Part shown: piece after piece, positions 6,043 through 6,157 of the stretch
Position numbering within the stretch: the first letter of the stretch is position 1
Layout: each line of letters starts with the position of its first letter
Assembly (NCBI GenBank): GCA_945833895.1
Contig: CAMAGQ010000099.1
Span: 1-6,157 of the forward strand
Reading direction: 5' to 3'
DNA from: an uncultured bacterium
Lineage (GTDB): Bacteria > Cyanobacteriota > Vampirovibrionia > Gastranaerophilales > Gastranaerophilaceae
DNA: 6,157 bases
The notes under the pieces: model-generated
What the model was told of the DNA's origin: nothing
Databases searched by the model: none
Seen by the model: the letters and a program-made list of their open reading frames with translations, nothing else
Position numbers and translations under genes: made by a program

Positions 6043-6132
6043 TTACCTCTTTTCAAAAGCACTCTGTTTATATTCATCTTTTAGTCGTTTTAACAGTGAA
6101 ATTAGATATTTATCATTTAATTTAAAATTCAT
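6043..6132 (-). CDS. Doubtful 29-residue ORF upstream of the isochorismatase-like gene
   Basis: A short open frame, MNFKLNDKYLISLLKRLKDEYKQSAFEKR, ends 3 nt before the ATG of the hydrolase gene. Its last codons contain that gene's Shine-Dalgarno site, as in translationally coupled pairs. The peptide is highly charged, with an amphipathic-helix look at residues 8-22, and resembles nothing I know. Against it: no ribosome-binding site precedes its ATG, an in-frame stop lies 8 codons upstream, and a possible -10 box for the next gene sits inside it. It may simply be leader DNA. A TTG 5 codons earlier is another possible start. Confidence 0.2.
   Translation of the reverse strand: MNFKLNDKYLISLLKRLKDEYKQSAFEKR
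6067..6072 (-). promoter_or_regulatory. Possible -10 box for the isochorismatase-like gene
   Basis: TATAAA on the minus strand lies about 28 nt upstream of the ATG at 6039, which would give a leader of roughly 20 nt including the AGAGG site at 6050-6046. No good -35 hexamer is found at 16-18 bp, so this is a weak call. A promoter further upstream, outside the window, is equally possible. Confidence 0.25.
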
Positions 6133-6157
6133 ATGATAGATGTACAATATTTAAGTG

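Noticed and set aside
1..6157. CRISPR arrays, tRNAs, insertion sequences, phage or defence genes
   Set aside because: I looked on both strands and found no regularly spaced repeats, tRNA-like folds, transposase motifs or defence-type domains.

Overview
The window is AT-rich and holds five protein genes: one runs off the left edge and four are complete. The best guess for the host is an uncultured gut bacterium of the Gastranaerophilales / Vampirovibrionia ('Melainabacteria', the non-photosynthetic sister group of cyanobacteria). This rests on low GC, an outer-membrane-type envelope (secreted TPS-type adhesin, polysaccharide flippase) and my recollection that LktA-type filamentous adhesins with this N-terminus are common there. 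It is an inference from protein style; there is no rRNA or other taxonomic marker here.

Layout. Positions 1-660 (minus) are the first 220 codons of a large secreted filamentous adhesin. Its 185 bp upstream region carries a candidate extended -10 promoter and a striking nested inverted repeat. Positions 846-3622 (minus) are a tight two-gene unit, rimO followed after 14 bp by a 14-helix polysaccharide flippase. A 90 bp divergent intergenic region (3623-3712) separates rimO from rlhA (plus, 3713-5482). rlhA converges on an isochorismatase-family hydrolase (minus, 5488-6039), with only 5 bp between the stop codons. A doubtful 29-codon ORF lies just upstream of the hydrolase near the right edge.

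How the genes fit together. rimO (methylthiolation of ribosomal protein S12) and rlhA (5-hydroxylation of 23S rRNA C2501) are both cysteine-rich, iron-dependent ribosome-modification enzymes. They are transcribed back to back from a shared region containing a perfect 12 bp palindrome. The rlhA start has a promoter-like box directly in front of it and no Shine-Dalgarno sequence, so its mRNA may be leaderless. The flippase and the adhesin are cell-surface genes. The flippase probably rides on the rimO transcript, while the adhesin seems to have its own promoter. The isochorismatase-like hydrolase has no evident functional link to the rest.

I see no tRNA, rRNA, CRISPR array, insertion sequence, phage gene or defence system. 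The genes are mostly housekeeping or surface types; the less ordinary signals are in the intergenic DNA.
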